From JAUQQI01 sp042408785 (GTDB taxonomy: Bacteria > Chloroflexota > Dehalococcoidia > JAUQQI01): 15,594 nucleotides of DNA. The notes below the pieces were generated by a model that was not told the origin of the DNA, did not search any database, and worked only from the letters and a program-made list of their open reading frames with translations. The stretch lies in the NCBI GenBank assembly GCA_042408785.1, contig JBHOQU010000025.1, forward strand, positions 1 to 15,594, in the 5' to 3' direction. Positions 5,201 through 12,558 of this stretch are shown piece after piece (the stretch's first letter is position 1; every line of letters begins with the position of its first letter). The translations under genes were made by a program, and so were the position numbers.

Positions 5201-6424
5201 CTACTTGCCCGTCTCGAAATAGGCGATGGCCCGCCGGACGGCCGGGTCCTGCTGGGGGTTGGTCCCCGGGGTCGGGGCATCGGCGGGCGACTGGAAGAGA
5301 ATATCCGGGGCCAGCCCCTTCCCCTCGATCTGGTTGCCCTTGGGGGTAAGCCAGTGGGCAATGGTAATATAGACCGCCGACCCGTCGGAAAGCTCCCGGA
5401 GGGTATTCACCGAGCCCTTGCCGAAGGTTTCCTCCCCGATCAGGACGGCCCGGCCGTGGTCTTTCAGGGCCCCGGCCAGCACCTCCGAACCGCTGGCGCT
5501 TCCCCGGTTCACCAGCACCACCAGGGGAATATCGGTGGCCACTCCCCCGGGCCGCACCTGCCAGGTTCGCCGGTTGCCCCGGCCATCGACCTCGTAAAGG
5601 ACCACGCCCTCCTTCAGAAACTGGCCGGTCACGTCCACCGTTGCGCCCAGCAGGCCGCCGGGGTTATTTCGCAGGTCAAGGATGAGTCCCTTGGGGTTCT
5701 TGGCCAGCAGGTCCCGGAGCTTTCCGACCAGCTCCTCATTGGTGACCTCGCTGAAAACAGAGACCCGGACGTACCCGTAGCCGTCCACCAGGGCGGTGCT
5801 GACCGTCTGAAGGCGCACCTCGGACCGGACGATCTCCACGTCGAAGGGCTGGGACTGGCCGTCCCGGGCGATGGTAAGGGTGACCTTCGTGCCCCTGGGA
5901 CCCTTGATTTTGGCCACGGCCTGGTCGAGGGAGAGCTGGCGGATATCCTCCCCGTTCACCCGCAAGATGCGGTCCCCGGGCCGGAGGCCGGCCTTCTCCG
6001 CCGGCGAGCCCTCGATGGGTGCCACAATGACGACGAAGTTGTTCTGGTCCTTCTCAACGAAGGCCCCGATCCCCTCGTAGCGGGCCGACATCTCCAGCCG
6101 CTCCCGCTGGTACTGCTCCCGGGGAACGTAGGACGAGTGGGGATCGCCCAGCGACTCGACAAGTCCCTTGATGGCCCCCTGGATCATCTTCTGGCGGTCG
6201 AGCTTGTCCCGGTCGACGTAATCCCGCTCGATGACCCGCCAGGCCTCCCAGAAGATGTTAAAATCCGCATTTATATCCGCCGGCGGCCGGGCGGGGGCCA
6301 GGGCCGGAATCGCCCCGGTCTCCTCGACCCAGCGGCTGAACCCGAAGCCAGCCCCGAATCCCAGGGTGGCGATTAGCAGAACAAAGAGGCCAGCCAGAAC
6401 AAACCGGCGAACCCCCGACCCCAC
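5201..6424 (-). CDS. ctpA: Carboxyl-terminal processing protease, S41 family
   Basis: 407 residues from a GTG with a strong AAGGAGGT site 8 nt upstream. An N-terminal membrane anchor (8-29) is followed by the S41 N-terminal helical segment (55-110, with DPHSSYVP), a PDZ domain (about 115-200, GSPAEKAGLRPGDRILRVNG) and the protease core (about 205-380). By alignment to E. coli Prc and B. subtilis CtpB, the Ser/Lys dyad is Ser311 (GSASGSE) and Lys336 (TFGKG), 25 apart as expected. The third residue, normally Gln at Lys+4, is Asn340 (FGKGSVN). The length is typical for Gram-positive CtpA/CtpB. It should trim exported proteins at the outer face of the membrane. It lies 43 bp after the last glycosyltransferase gene and probably shares its transcript. 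Confidence 0.92.
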   Translation of the reverse strand: MGSGVRRFVLAGLFVLLIATLGFGAGFGFSRWVEETGAIPALAPARPPADINADFNIFWEAWRVIERDYVDRDKLDRQKMIQGAIKGLVESLGDPHSSYVPREQYQRERLEMSARYEGIGAFVEKDQNNFVVIVAPIEGSPAEKAGLRPGDRILRVNGEDIRQLSLDQAVAKIKGPRGTKVTLTIARDGQSQPFDVEIVRSEVRLQTVSTALVDGYGYVRVSVFSEVTNEELVGKLRDLLAKNPKGLILDLRNNPGGLLGATVDVTGQFLKEGVVLYEVDGRGNRRTWQVRPGGVATDIPLVVLVNRGSASGSEVLAGALKDHGRAVLIGEETFGKGSVNTLRELSDGSAVYITIAHWLTPKGNQIEGKGLAPDILFQSPADAPTPGTNPQQDPAVRRAIAYFETGK

Positions 6425-6467
6425 TTCGGATTACCTCCTTGGCAGACGCCCCAAACCTGAACTTATT

Positions 6468-7652
6468 CTACCACGGGCCCCAGCCCAGGCAGAGGCGGTA
6501 AAAGTCGACGTGTCGCCGGCCGATAGCATCCCAGTCAAACAAACCGGCAACCTGTCTGGCCCCATCGGCCAGCCGCCCGGCCAGTTCGGGCTCAGCCAGC
6601 ACCTTCCGGACGGCCGCCGCCAGCGCCTCCACCGTGGGCTCGACCGCCAGCAGGTGATCCCCATCCGCCAGGGGCCGGATGGCCCGGGGGTCCCGGGGCC
6701 GGGTGGTGACCACCGTGCGGCCGTGGACCAGGGCGGCCACCAGGCTTCCCCGCCGGATGGAGGCGCCGTCCAGGTATGGAAGCAGAATGACATCGGCGGC
6801 CTGAAGCCAGCGGGAAACCCGGTCGGGGGGCAGGGGACCGGTCCGGAAAATCCGGTCCTCAAGGCCCAGCCGTGCCGCTTCATGGGTTATAAATTCGGCG
6901 TACCTGCGGTTGGTGGGGTCGACCCGGCCGGTCGAGCCCCCGATGAGGACCAGCCGAACCCGGCACCCGGAATCGAGGAGCCGGCGGCAGACACCCAGCA
7001 CCAGTTCGACCCCCTTGCTCCAGTTCATCAGGCCGAAGTGGCCGATAAGCTTCTCTTCCGGCCCAACCCCCGCCTCCCGCCGAAGGGCCTCGACCTCCTC
7101 GGAGGCGGCCGGCACGGGCGGGATGTTGCTCCCGATGGGGATAAAGGCCAGGGGTGGCCGGGAGCGGCCCGAGGGCACCCTGACCCGCTGAAGGCCGACC
7201 AGGTCGGCGCCGTTGGTGGCGACCGCCCCGGCCGACGTCCAGTAAAGCATGTCCACGGCCAGCCGGCGGAGGGGTCCCGCCTTGGGAAAGAGATAGGGCG
7301 GCCGGAGGTCGTGAAAGGTAACCACGACCCGGAATTCCCCCAGCCGACCCAGCACCGCCGGTAGAAGCATGGCCGCCGGGGCCAGACCGAAGGCCGCCGC
7401 CTGAAACTGAAGGTGGACCAGGTCCGGCCGAAACTCCCGGGCGGCCCGGAGCACTACTGCCCAGGCCCGGGAGGACCAGGCGTCCACCAGGGGAAAGACT
7501 CCGACCCCGGCCACCTTGGCGGCCGGCCCCGACCGGGTGAGCACCCCGACCTCGCAGCCGCAGGCCACCAGGCGGCCCGCCAGCAGGGCCGTGTAGTCGC
7601 CGACCCCGCCCCCGTCGGGCGGGAACTCGCCGGTCAGAAACAGGACCCTCAC
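6468..7652 (-). CDS. Glycosyltransferase family 4
   Basis: 394 residues from a GTG that overlaps the stop of the preceding GT2 gene (GTGA). It has the GT-B fold layout. The N-terminal domain opens MRVLFLTGEFPPDGGGVGDY (glycine-rich acceptor-side loop), then comes a linker with FIPIGSNIPP (about 170-180), then the C-terminal donor domain with HFGLMNWSKGVELV (about 210-223) and PYLDGASIRRGSLVAALVHG (about 293-312). That last block replaces the classical EX7E motif and is seen in a subset of GT4 enzymes. It would transfer a sugar from a nucleotide donor in the cytoplasm onto a growing surface glycan; donor and acceptor cannot be read from the sequence. It is translationally coupled to the GT2 genes. 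Confidence 0.88.
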   Translation of the reverse strand: MRVLFLTGEFPPDGGGVGDYTALLAGRLVACGCEVGVLTRSGPAAKVAGVGVFPLVDAWSSRAWAVVLRAAREFRPDLVHLQFQAAAFGLAPAAMLLPAVLGRLGEFRVVVTFHDLRPPYLFPKAGPLRRLAVDMLYWTSAGAVATNGADLVGLQRVRVPSGRSRPPLAFIPIGSNIPPVPAASEEVEALRREAGVGPEEKLIGHFGLMNWSKGVELVLGVCRRLLDSGCRVRLVLIGGSTGRVDPTNRRYAEFITHEAARLGLEDRIFRTGPLPPDRVSRWLQAADVILLPYLDGASIRRGSLVAALVHGRTVVTTRPRDPRAIRPLADGDHLLAVEPTVEALAAAVRKVLAEPELAGRLADGARQVAGLFDWDAIGRRHVDFYRLCLGWGPW

Positions 7653-8575
7653 CGGAGACCTGAACGGATGACCCCGGCCAGAATCCGGATTCGCCCCCGC
7701 CGAAGGCCGGGCTTGTGGCCCAGGGCCAGCTTGGCGGCCTCTTCAAGCAGCTCCACCCCGAGCCCGAAGAGCAGAAAACCGCGCAAAAGCGCCCCGACGA
7801 CCGGCCCGTAGTATTTGGCCGCATACTTCCAGCGGCTGGCGTAAAAGTAGGCCCGCTGCCGAATGGGGTCCTGCCGGCTGCTGGCCGCCTCCTGGTGCAC
7901 CACCTCGGCCCCGGGCACGTAATAAACCTGCCAGCCGGCGGCCCGGAGCCGCCGGCACCAGTCTAGCTCCTCCGAGTACATAAAGAACCGCTCGTCCATG
8001 GGCCCGACCTGCTCCACCGCTTCCCGGCGGACCAGCATGCAGGCGCCGGTGACCCAGTCCACCGGGTGGGGGGCGTCGGCGGGGAGGTCGTGGCAGTAGA
8101 ATCTCCCGAAGATGCCCAGGCCCGGAAAGTGCCACTGAATAAAGGTGCCCTCGGTAAACAAAACGGCCAGGCCCGGAAACCGGCGCCGGGATGGCTGAAC
8201 GGTGCCGTCGGGGTAAAGGAGCTTCGGGCCGACCAGGCCCACCCGGGGATGCTCCGCCATAAACTCCAGCAGGGCGGCCACGGCCCCGGGCCGGACCTCG
8301 GTGTCCGGGTTTAAAAGCAAGATAAAGCGTCCTCGGGCCAGCTTGAGGGCCTGGTTAACGGCCCGGACGAAGCCCAGGTTGACGGCGTTCTCCACGAGCC
8401 GGACCCCCGGGAACTGCCGGACCACATCGGGGCTTCCGTCCGTTGAGGCGTTGTCCACGACGATAACCTCGCCCCCGAGGGCCCCGACCTGGGGCAGGAG
8501 CGAGCCCAGGCACGCCGGGAGGTGCGCCCGGCTGTTGTAGCTCACGATGACGACCGAAAGCTCAACCCCGCCCAA
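7649..8575 (-). CDS. Glycosyltransferase family 2, rhamnosyltransferase-like
   Basis: 308 residues from TTG 8575. An in-frame start further up (8674) would run deep into the preceding gene, and the family start VELSVVIVSYNS lies five residues after this TTG, with GGAG upstream. It has a GT-A fold: VVIVSYNS, VVDNASTDGS, the metal-binding LLLNPDTEV, then TGACMLVRREAVEQVGPMDE and FFMYSEELDWCRRLRAAGW, typical of WbbL-like dTDP-rhamnosyl and related transferases. A hydrophobic, membrane-associating stretch lies near the C-terminus (GALLRGFLLFGLGVELL). It overlaps the end of the preceding gene by 14 nt and the start of the GT4 gene by 4 nt, so the enzymes are made together. The actual sugar is unknown. 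Confidence 0.87.
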   Translation of the reverse strand: MGGVELSVVIVSYNSRAHLPACLGSLLPQVGALGGEVIVVDNASTDGSPDVVRQFPGVRLVENAVNLGFVRAVNQALKLARGRFILLLNPDTEVRPGAVAALLEFMAEHPRVGLVGPKLLYPDGTVQPSRRRFPGLAVLFTEGTFIQWHFPGLGIFGRFYCHDLPADAPHPVDWVTGACMLVRREAVEQVGPMDERFFMYSEELDWCRRLRAAGWQVYYVPGAEVVHQEAASSRQDPIRQRAYFYASRWKYAAKYYGPVVGALLRGFLLFGLGVELLEEAAKLALGHKPGLRRGRIRILAGVIRSGLR

Positions 8576-9308
8576 GACGCCCCAGCTCCGTAAGGACGAT
8601 AACCGCCTGCCAGGCGAGGGCCACCGCCAGCACGAGCCCGACCCACCCGTCCCGGTAGCCCCCAAGCCTGACAAACCGGCGGTGAAACTCCCGCAGGGGA
8701 AAGGTTAAAAAGCGGTGAGGTCGGGGGCGCACCCCCTGCCGGTAAAGCCGGATGGCCTCCAGCCGGGCGTAGCGGCGCTGCTTGGCGAAAATCTCCCCCA
8801 CCGTCGAGTAGTTTATATGCACGAGCGGATTTTCAAGGCGGCCCACCGGCCCCTCAATTCGGACGACTTCGTGGACGGGCCAGGCCGGGTCGTACCGGCC
8901 GCAGTCGGTTTTAAACAGCCTTAGCTGGTAGTCCGGCCACCAGCCGCCCCCCCGGACCCAGCGGCCAAGGATCAGGTTCTGCCGGGGAATCCAGTACCCC
9001 ACGCAGGGCCCAGCGGTGGCCCGCCGAATCTCCCCGGCCAGGGCCGGGGGAACGCGCTCGTCGGCGTCGACGAAGAGCACCCAGGGGGTGGTGACAAGGT
9101 CGAGCGCCCAATTGCGCTGATCCGCAAAATTTGTAAAAGCACGCGTCACCAGCCGGGCCCCAAATTCGGCGGCGATCTCAGGCGTCCGGTCGGTGCTCCC
9201 CGAGTCCACTACCAGGATCCCGTCCGCCCAGCCCAGGCTCTTGAGGCAGCCGGGCAGGTGTTCAGCCTCGTTCCGGGTCAGCACCACCGCGGTAAGCCGG
9301 CCGCCCAT
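8562..9308 (-). CDS. Glycosyltransferase family 2, WaaE/KdtX-like
   Basis: 248 residues from ATG 9308, which shares a base with the stop of the preceding gene (TGATG). A longer in-frame reading from 9536 gives a Pro/Arg-rich, non-protein-like lead and is rejected. Motifs: LTAVVLTRNEAEHLPGCL, ILVVDSGSTDRTPEI, a NFADQRNWAL segment and the metal-binding VLFVDADERVPP, then WPVHEVVRIEG and a positively charged C-terminal region with a hydrophobic end (VGLVLAVALAWQAVIVL). These match the GT2 subgroup that includes lipopolysaccharide-core WaaE; in a Gram-positive-type cell it more likely works on a lipid-linked polysaccharide or teichoic-like glycan. Second of three consecutive GT2 genes. Confidence 0.87.
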   Translation of the reverse strand: MGGRLTAVVLTRNEAEHLPGCLKSLGWADGILVVDSGSTDRTPEIAAEFGARLVTRAFTNFADQRNWALDLVTTPWVLFVDADERVPPALAGEIRRATAGPCVGYWIPRQNLILGRWVRGGGWWPDYQLRLFKTDCGRYDPAWPVHEVVRIEGPVGRLENPLVHINYSTVGEIFAKQRRYARLEAIRLYRQGVRPRPHRFLTFPLREFHRRFVRLGGYRDGWVGLVLAVALAWQAVIVLTELGRLGRG

Positions 9309-10195
9309 CAGCCCAGCCCCCGGAGAATTTCGGCCCACACCTCCGGTCCCCGCCCGGTTCTTTCGGCCCGCCGGGCGGCCAGCCGCAGCAGGAGCTTTAC
9401 GGCGGCCCGGAAATGGGGCGGGTAGTAGCGGTCGAATAGCTTGAGGCGGCTCTCCCAGAGCCAGCGAAACGCCTCGGCCCGGACCTGCCCGGTGGTGGCC
9501 CCCCCGTGGTGGACGACCACCGCCCGGGGGTCGCACAGTACCTCCCAGCCCGCCCGCCGCAGGCGGAAGGCCAGGTCAACCTCCTCGCAGTACATGAAGA
9601 AGTCCTCATCGAAGAACCCCACCCCGGCCAGGGCCTGGTACCGCCCCAGCATGCAGGCCCCGAGCACGAAGTCGGCCCGAAAGGGCCGGGGCTGCCCATA
9701 GAAGCTGACCGGGTACCGCCCGTTTAACGGCGAGTCATAGAGTCGGCCGAAAAGGTCAGGGAAAAGGTCGACGGCGACCTGAATCAGGTCGGGAAACTTG
9801 AAGGCCGAGTGCTGAAGCCGCCCGTCGGGGTAGACCAGGCGGGGACCCACCAGAACCGCCTCCGGATGCCGGCCCAGGGTGTCCAGCAGGCGGTCAATGG
9901 CTCCGGGGTAAACTTCGGTGTCCGGGTTGAGCAGGAGGGCGAAGTCAGCCGGCGCCAGCTTGAGGCCGTAGTTACTGGCCGCCCCGAAGCCCAGGTTGGC
10001 TTCAAGCCGAACCAGCCTCACCTGGCCGTACTGGGTGGCGACCTGCTCCCCGCTTCCGTCGGTGGATGCGTTGTCCACCACCAGGATTTCGCCGTCCAAG
10101 CCGGCCGGCCAGGCCGTCAGAACCGAGCGGACACAGGCGGAAAGGAGATTTCCGGCGTTGTAGTTGACGATGATGACGGCCAGGCGGGAGGGCAT
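9308..10195 (-). CDS. Glycosyltransferase family 2, rhamnosyltransferase-like
   Basis: 295 residues from ATG 10195, 8 nt after the stop of the lipoprotein gene. There is no Shine-Dalgarno sequence in that gap, so translation is probably coupled. Motifs in order: LAVIIVNYNAGNLL, ILVVDNASTDGSGEQ, NLGFGAASNYGL, metal-binding LLLNPDTEVYPGA, LVYPDGRLQHSAFKFP, VLGACMLGRYQAL, and FFMYCEEVDLAFRLRRAGWE. The pattern is the same as in the GT2 gene at 7649-8575; the two are paralogues and may add similar sugars in sequence. The C-terminus is Arg/Lys-rich and amphipathic, fitting membrane association. Cytoplasmic face of the membrane, nucleotide-sugar donor unknown. Confidence 0.88.
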   Translation of the reverse strand: MPSRLAVIIVNYNAGNLLSACVRSVLTAWPAGLDGEILVVDNASTDGSGEQVATQYGQVRLVRLEANLGFGAASNYGLKLAPADFALLLNPDTEVYPGAIDRLLDTLGRHPEAVLVGPRLVYPDGRLQHSAFKFPDLIQVAVDLFPDLFGRLYDSPLNGRYPVSFYGQPRPFRADFVLGACMLGRYQALAGVGFFDEDFFMYCEEVDLAFRLRRAGWEVLCDPRAVVVHHGGATTGQVRAEAFRWLWESRLKLFDRYYPPHFRAAVKLLLRLAARRAERTGRGPEVWAEILRGLG

Positions 10196-10203
10196 CGGGG
10201 GGC

Positions 10204-11523
10204 TTAGTAATTTACCCGGACGACCTGCGGCTTAAACTGGCCGACCGGGAAACCGACCCCGCCCTGCTCGATCCCCGCCCAGAGGGTGACCTCCCGGATG
10301 CGCAGGTTGATCTGGATGGTGCCCGTGATCACCACCTCTTCTCCGGGCTGAAGCAGGGGGGTCTGGCCCTGCCACTCCTCCACGGTGCAGAGCTTGCGGT
10401 AGTCGACCTGTTCCGGGGGTTTAAGCCGCTCCGCCGGGTCGAAGCCGACCCTGGTTCCGTCCGGGAGGAGGCCCCAACGGGCGGGGTATTCCAGGCCGGC
10501 CCCGGTCCACATCACGCCCACCCGCCAGACGCCGCTCCGCTCGTAGTAGAGGGGGCTGGCGGGGTCGGCGGGGTTCACCCAGCAGTTGAACGTAATATCC
10601 GTCCGGTAGGGGGTACCCGGGGGCGGCCCCAGGGTCTTCACCGGCACCGTCCCGGTGTTCCTCACCCGGAAGGTGACGTTTACCGTCCCGCCGAGGGAGA
10701 CGGTGGTGGGCTTGACCTGGAAGTCCACCAGTTCCAGCCGCGGGATACCCCCGTTTTCGATTTTGACCGGCTTCGTGGCCTCCGCCACCGCCCCCACCTG
10801 GTCCTGGGCCACCACGTGCAGAACGTACGAACCGTCGGGCAGTACCCGGCCGGCGGCGGTGCCGTCCCAGACGTAGGAGTCCCGCTGGCGGGGCCGCTGG
10901 TCGGGGGACTGGGGCCCCGAGTCCGGCCGGCTCCAGGAAACCAGCAGGTAGGAGGTTCCCCGGGAATCGGTGGCGAAGATGTCCACCCGGGTCGGCGGAC
11001 GGGTCAGGCTGTAGAAGATGATGGTCTCATCCCGGTCGGCGTCGCCGTTCGGGGAGAAGGTGTCGGGCGTTACCGTAAGCTCCTCGAAGGCCAGCTCGGT
11101 GGGGTCGGCCCCGGTAATCCGCAGCCGGGCCTGCCGCTCCTCGGTAGTCCCGTCGGACGCCCGGGCCCTCACCACCACGGCGTAGTCGCCGTTCGGCAAG
11201 ACCTTGCGCTGGCGCGTCTCGGGGTCGGGGCTGTAGGTTCCGGTAAACTCGGCCTGGTAGTTGCCGGGCGCCCGGGGCTGGTCCACCCGGAAAGGGTATT
11301 CCCGGCCGGCCGAATCCCGGAACAGGATGCTGACCAGGGCTTCCCGGCGGACTTGGTAGCTGATGGTGGCGGAGCCGGCGGGCCCCTCGGCCCCGGGGGT
11401 GACCGTCTCGGCCGAGACGGTCACCTCCCCCAGCAGGCCGGCCGGGCCGCACCCGCCGAGGAGAGTTTCTAGCAGGATGACGGTTGCCCCGAGAATCCCG
11501 AGCCGGGCGAGGGTTGAGCGCAT
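10204..11523 (-). CDS. Exported lipoprotein with FlgD-like beta domains
   Basis: 439 residues from ATG 11523. The signal peptide ends in LLGGC, so Cys25 should be lipidated and the protein anchored outside the membrane. Two or three Ig/FlgD-like repeats follow. One begins with VTVSAETVTPG and includes LPNGDYAVVVRARASDG (about 109-125). The next has the hallmark TFSPNGDADRDETIIFYSL (about 159-177) and WDGTAAGRVLPDGSYVLHVVAQD (about 219-241). A CARDB-like segment (about 255-300, VNVTFRVRNTGTVPV) and a last domain of unknown type with Cys residues follow. Such proteins bind or scaffold surface structures; no catalytic motif is seen. It heads the operon leading into the glycosyltransferases and may cooperate with the glycan they build. 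It has its own promoter and a nearly leaderless start. Confidence 0.7.
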   Translation of the reverse strand: MRSTLARLGILGATVILLETLLGGCGPAGLLGEVTVSAETVTPGAEGPAGSATISYQVRREALVSILFRDSAGREYPFRVDQPRAPGNYQAEFTGTYSPDPETRQRKVLPNGDYAVVVRARASDGTTEERQARLRITGADPTELAFEELTVTPDTFSPNGDADRDETIIFYSLTRPPTRVDIFATDSRGTSYLLVSWSRPDSGPQSPDQRPRQRDSYVWDGTAAGRVLPDGSYVLHVVAQDQVGAVAEATKPVKIENGGIPRLELVDFQVKPTTVSLGGTVNVTFRVRNTGTVPVKTLGPPPGTPYRTDITFNCWVNPADPASPLYYERSGVWRVGVMWTGAGLEYPARWGLLPDGTRVGFDPAERLKPPEQVDYRKLCTVEEWQGQTPLLQPGEEVVITGTIQINLRIREVTLWAGIEQGGVGFPVGQFKPQVVRVNY

Positions 11524-11537
11524 CTTAACCGTTAGAA

Positions 11538-11567
11538 AGTATTCGCCCTGCCCCCCGGCCCTGTCAA
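11538..11567 (-). promoter_or_regulatory. Promoter of the lipoprotein/glycosyltransferase operon
   Basis: On the minus strand TTGACA (11567-11562), an 18-nt spacer and AATACT (11543-11538). The ATG is at 11523, so the predicted leader is only about 7 nt and contains no Shine-Dalgarno sequence. The -10 box matches consensus in 4 of 6 positions. Confidence 0.5.
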
Positions 11568-11569
11568 AC

Positions 11570-11594
11570 CCGGCCAGCGCCTGATTGCGGCCGG
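11570..11594 (-). terminator. Possible terminator after the lyase gene
   Basis: CCGGCC (11570-11575) and GGCCGG (11589-11594) form a 6-bp GC stem with a 13-nt loop. Read on the minus strand it is followed by GTTTG only, a weak U-run that overlaps the next -35 region. A second stem (11593-11610, about 7 bp with one G-T pair) lies just upstream. Confidence 0.35.
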
Positions 11595-11610
11595 CAGCGG
11601 TGTCGCCGCC

Positions 11611-12558
11611 TTAAATGGGCAGACGCCGGTTGCGCCCGGACGACTTCCTGGCCGCCAGTTCCTTCCGCCAGCTCCCTTCGGTTTCCAGCAGGGGCCCGTA
11701 TAGCCGCTCCTCCAGGCGGTAAAAGTCTTCCAGGCCCAGAAGCTCGCTCCGCTCCACGAGGTCGCACAGCCGGTCGGGGTAAAGGGAGGCGGTGGTGCCC
11801 TCCCGTTTCAAAACCTCCAGGGCGGTCATCATCGACCGGATGGCCGCCCGCTGCAGCAGGCCCGAGTAGGTAATGAGCTTAAAGCCCATTTCGTAAAGTT
11901 CCCGGACCGGCACCACCGGGGTCTTACTGCCCTCGTTCAGGTTCGCCTGAACCGGCTTCGGGATGGACCGGGCGACCTTAGCCATTTCCTCCACGCTCAG
12001 GAGCGCTTCAACGAAAACAATGTCGGCCCCGGCCTCGGCGTACTTTATGCCCCGCTCGATGGCCTGGTCCAGGCCGTAAAGGGCCCGGGCGTCGGTCCGG
12101 GCGATGATGACGAATTCCTTGTCCCAGCGGGCCTCGCAGGCAGCCTTGATTTTTACGACCATCTCCTCGGCGGAGATTACCTGCTTGCCCTCGAAGTGCC
12201 CGCACCGTTTCGGGAAGGTCTGGTCCTCAATGAAGATGCCCGCCACCCCGGCCGCCTCAAATTCCCGTACCGTCCGCATCACGTTAAGGGCGTTCCCGTA
12301 GCCGGTGTCCACGTCGGCGATGACCGGGATCTCCACCGAGCGGGCGATATTCCGGGCCTGGTTGAGGATTTCGGGCATTGTCTGGAGGCCGACGTCGGGG
12401 TAGCCCAGGAAGCTGGCCGTTACCGCCGCCCCGCTGATAAACGCCGCCGGGAATCCCGCGCGCTCCACCACCTTGGCCGAGATGCAGTCGTAGACCCCGG
12501 GTGCCACGATGGGCCCCGGCCTGGCCAGGAGCTCCCGAAAGCGCCTCGCTTTGCTCAT
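11611..12558 (-). CDS. PrpB/isocitrate-lyase-family C-C lyase
   Basis: 315 residues; the ATG overlaps the stop of the preceding gene (ATGA). It is a TIM-barrel member of the isocitrate lyase/PEP mutase superfamily. Visible residues: Ser42-Gly43-Ala44 (FISGAAVTA), metal-site Asp82 and Asp84 (ADVDTGYGN), Glu111-Asp112, and the mobile loop Lys117-Arg-Cys119-Gly-His121 with the catalytic Cys of true lyases. Arg154 (IIARTDA) and Glu184 (VFVEAL) follow. The KRCGH loop argues against a PEP mutase and for a lyase such as methylisocitrate lyase or 2,3-dimethylmalate lyase, splitting a hydroxy-acid into an oxo acid (pyruvate or glyoxylate) and a dicarboxylic or monocarboxylic acid. The basic C-terminal tail (RKSSGRNRRLP) is unusual. 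Sequence alone does not fix the substrate, so no gene symbol is given. Confidence 0.88.
   Translation of the reverse strand: MSKARRFRELLARPGPIVAPGVYDCISAKVVERAGFPAAFISGAAVTASFLGYPDVGLQTMPEILNQARNIARSVEIPVIADVDTGYGNALNVMRTVREFEAAGVAGIFIEDQTFPKRCGHFEGKQVISAEEMVVKIKAACEARWDKEFVIIARTDARALYGLDQAIERGIKYAEAGADIVFVEALLSVEEMAKVARSIPKPVQANLNEGSKTPVVPVRELYEMGFKLITYSGLLQRAAIRSMMTALEVLKREGTTASLYPDRLCDLVERSELLGLEDFYRLEERLYGPLLETEGSWRKELAARKSSGRNRRLPI

Noticed and set aside
5354..7364. Plus-strand frames of 340 and 377 codons opposite ctpA and the GT4 gene
   Set aside because: Both are antisense to well-supported genes, with no ribosome site and no family resemblance.
8576..8674. Extended start for the GT2 gene at 7649-8575
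   Set aside because: The extra 33 residues overlap the end of the preceding gene, are Gly/Ser/Arg-rich and lie ahead of the normal family start.
9309..9536. Extended start for the GT2 gene at 8562-9308
   Set aside because: The extra 76 residues are Pro/Gly/Arg-rich and antisense-like; ATG 9308 forms the usual TGATG coupling.
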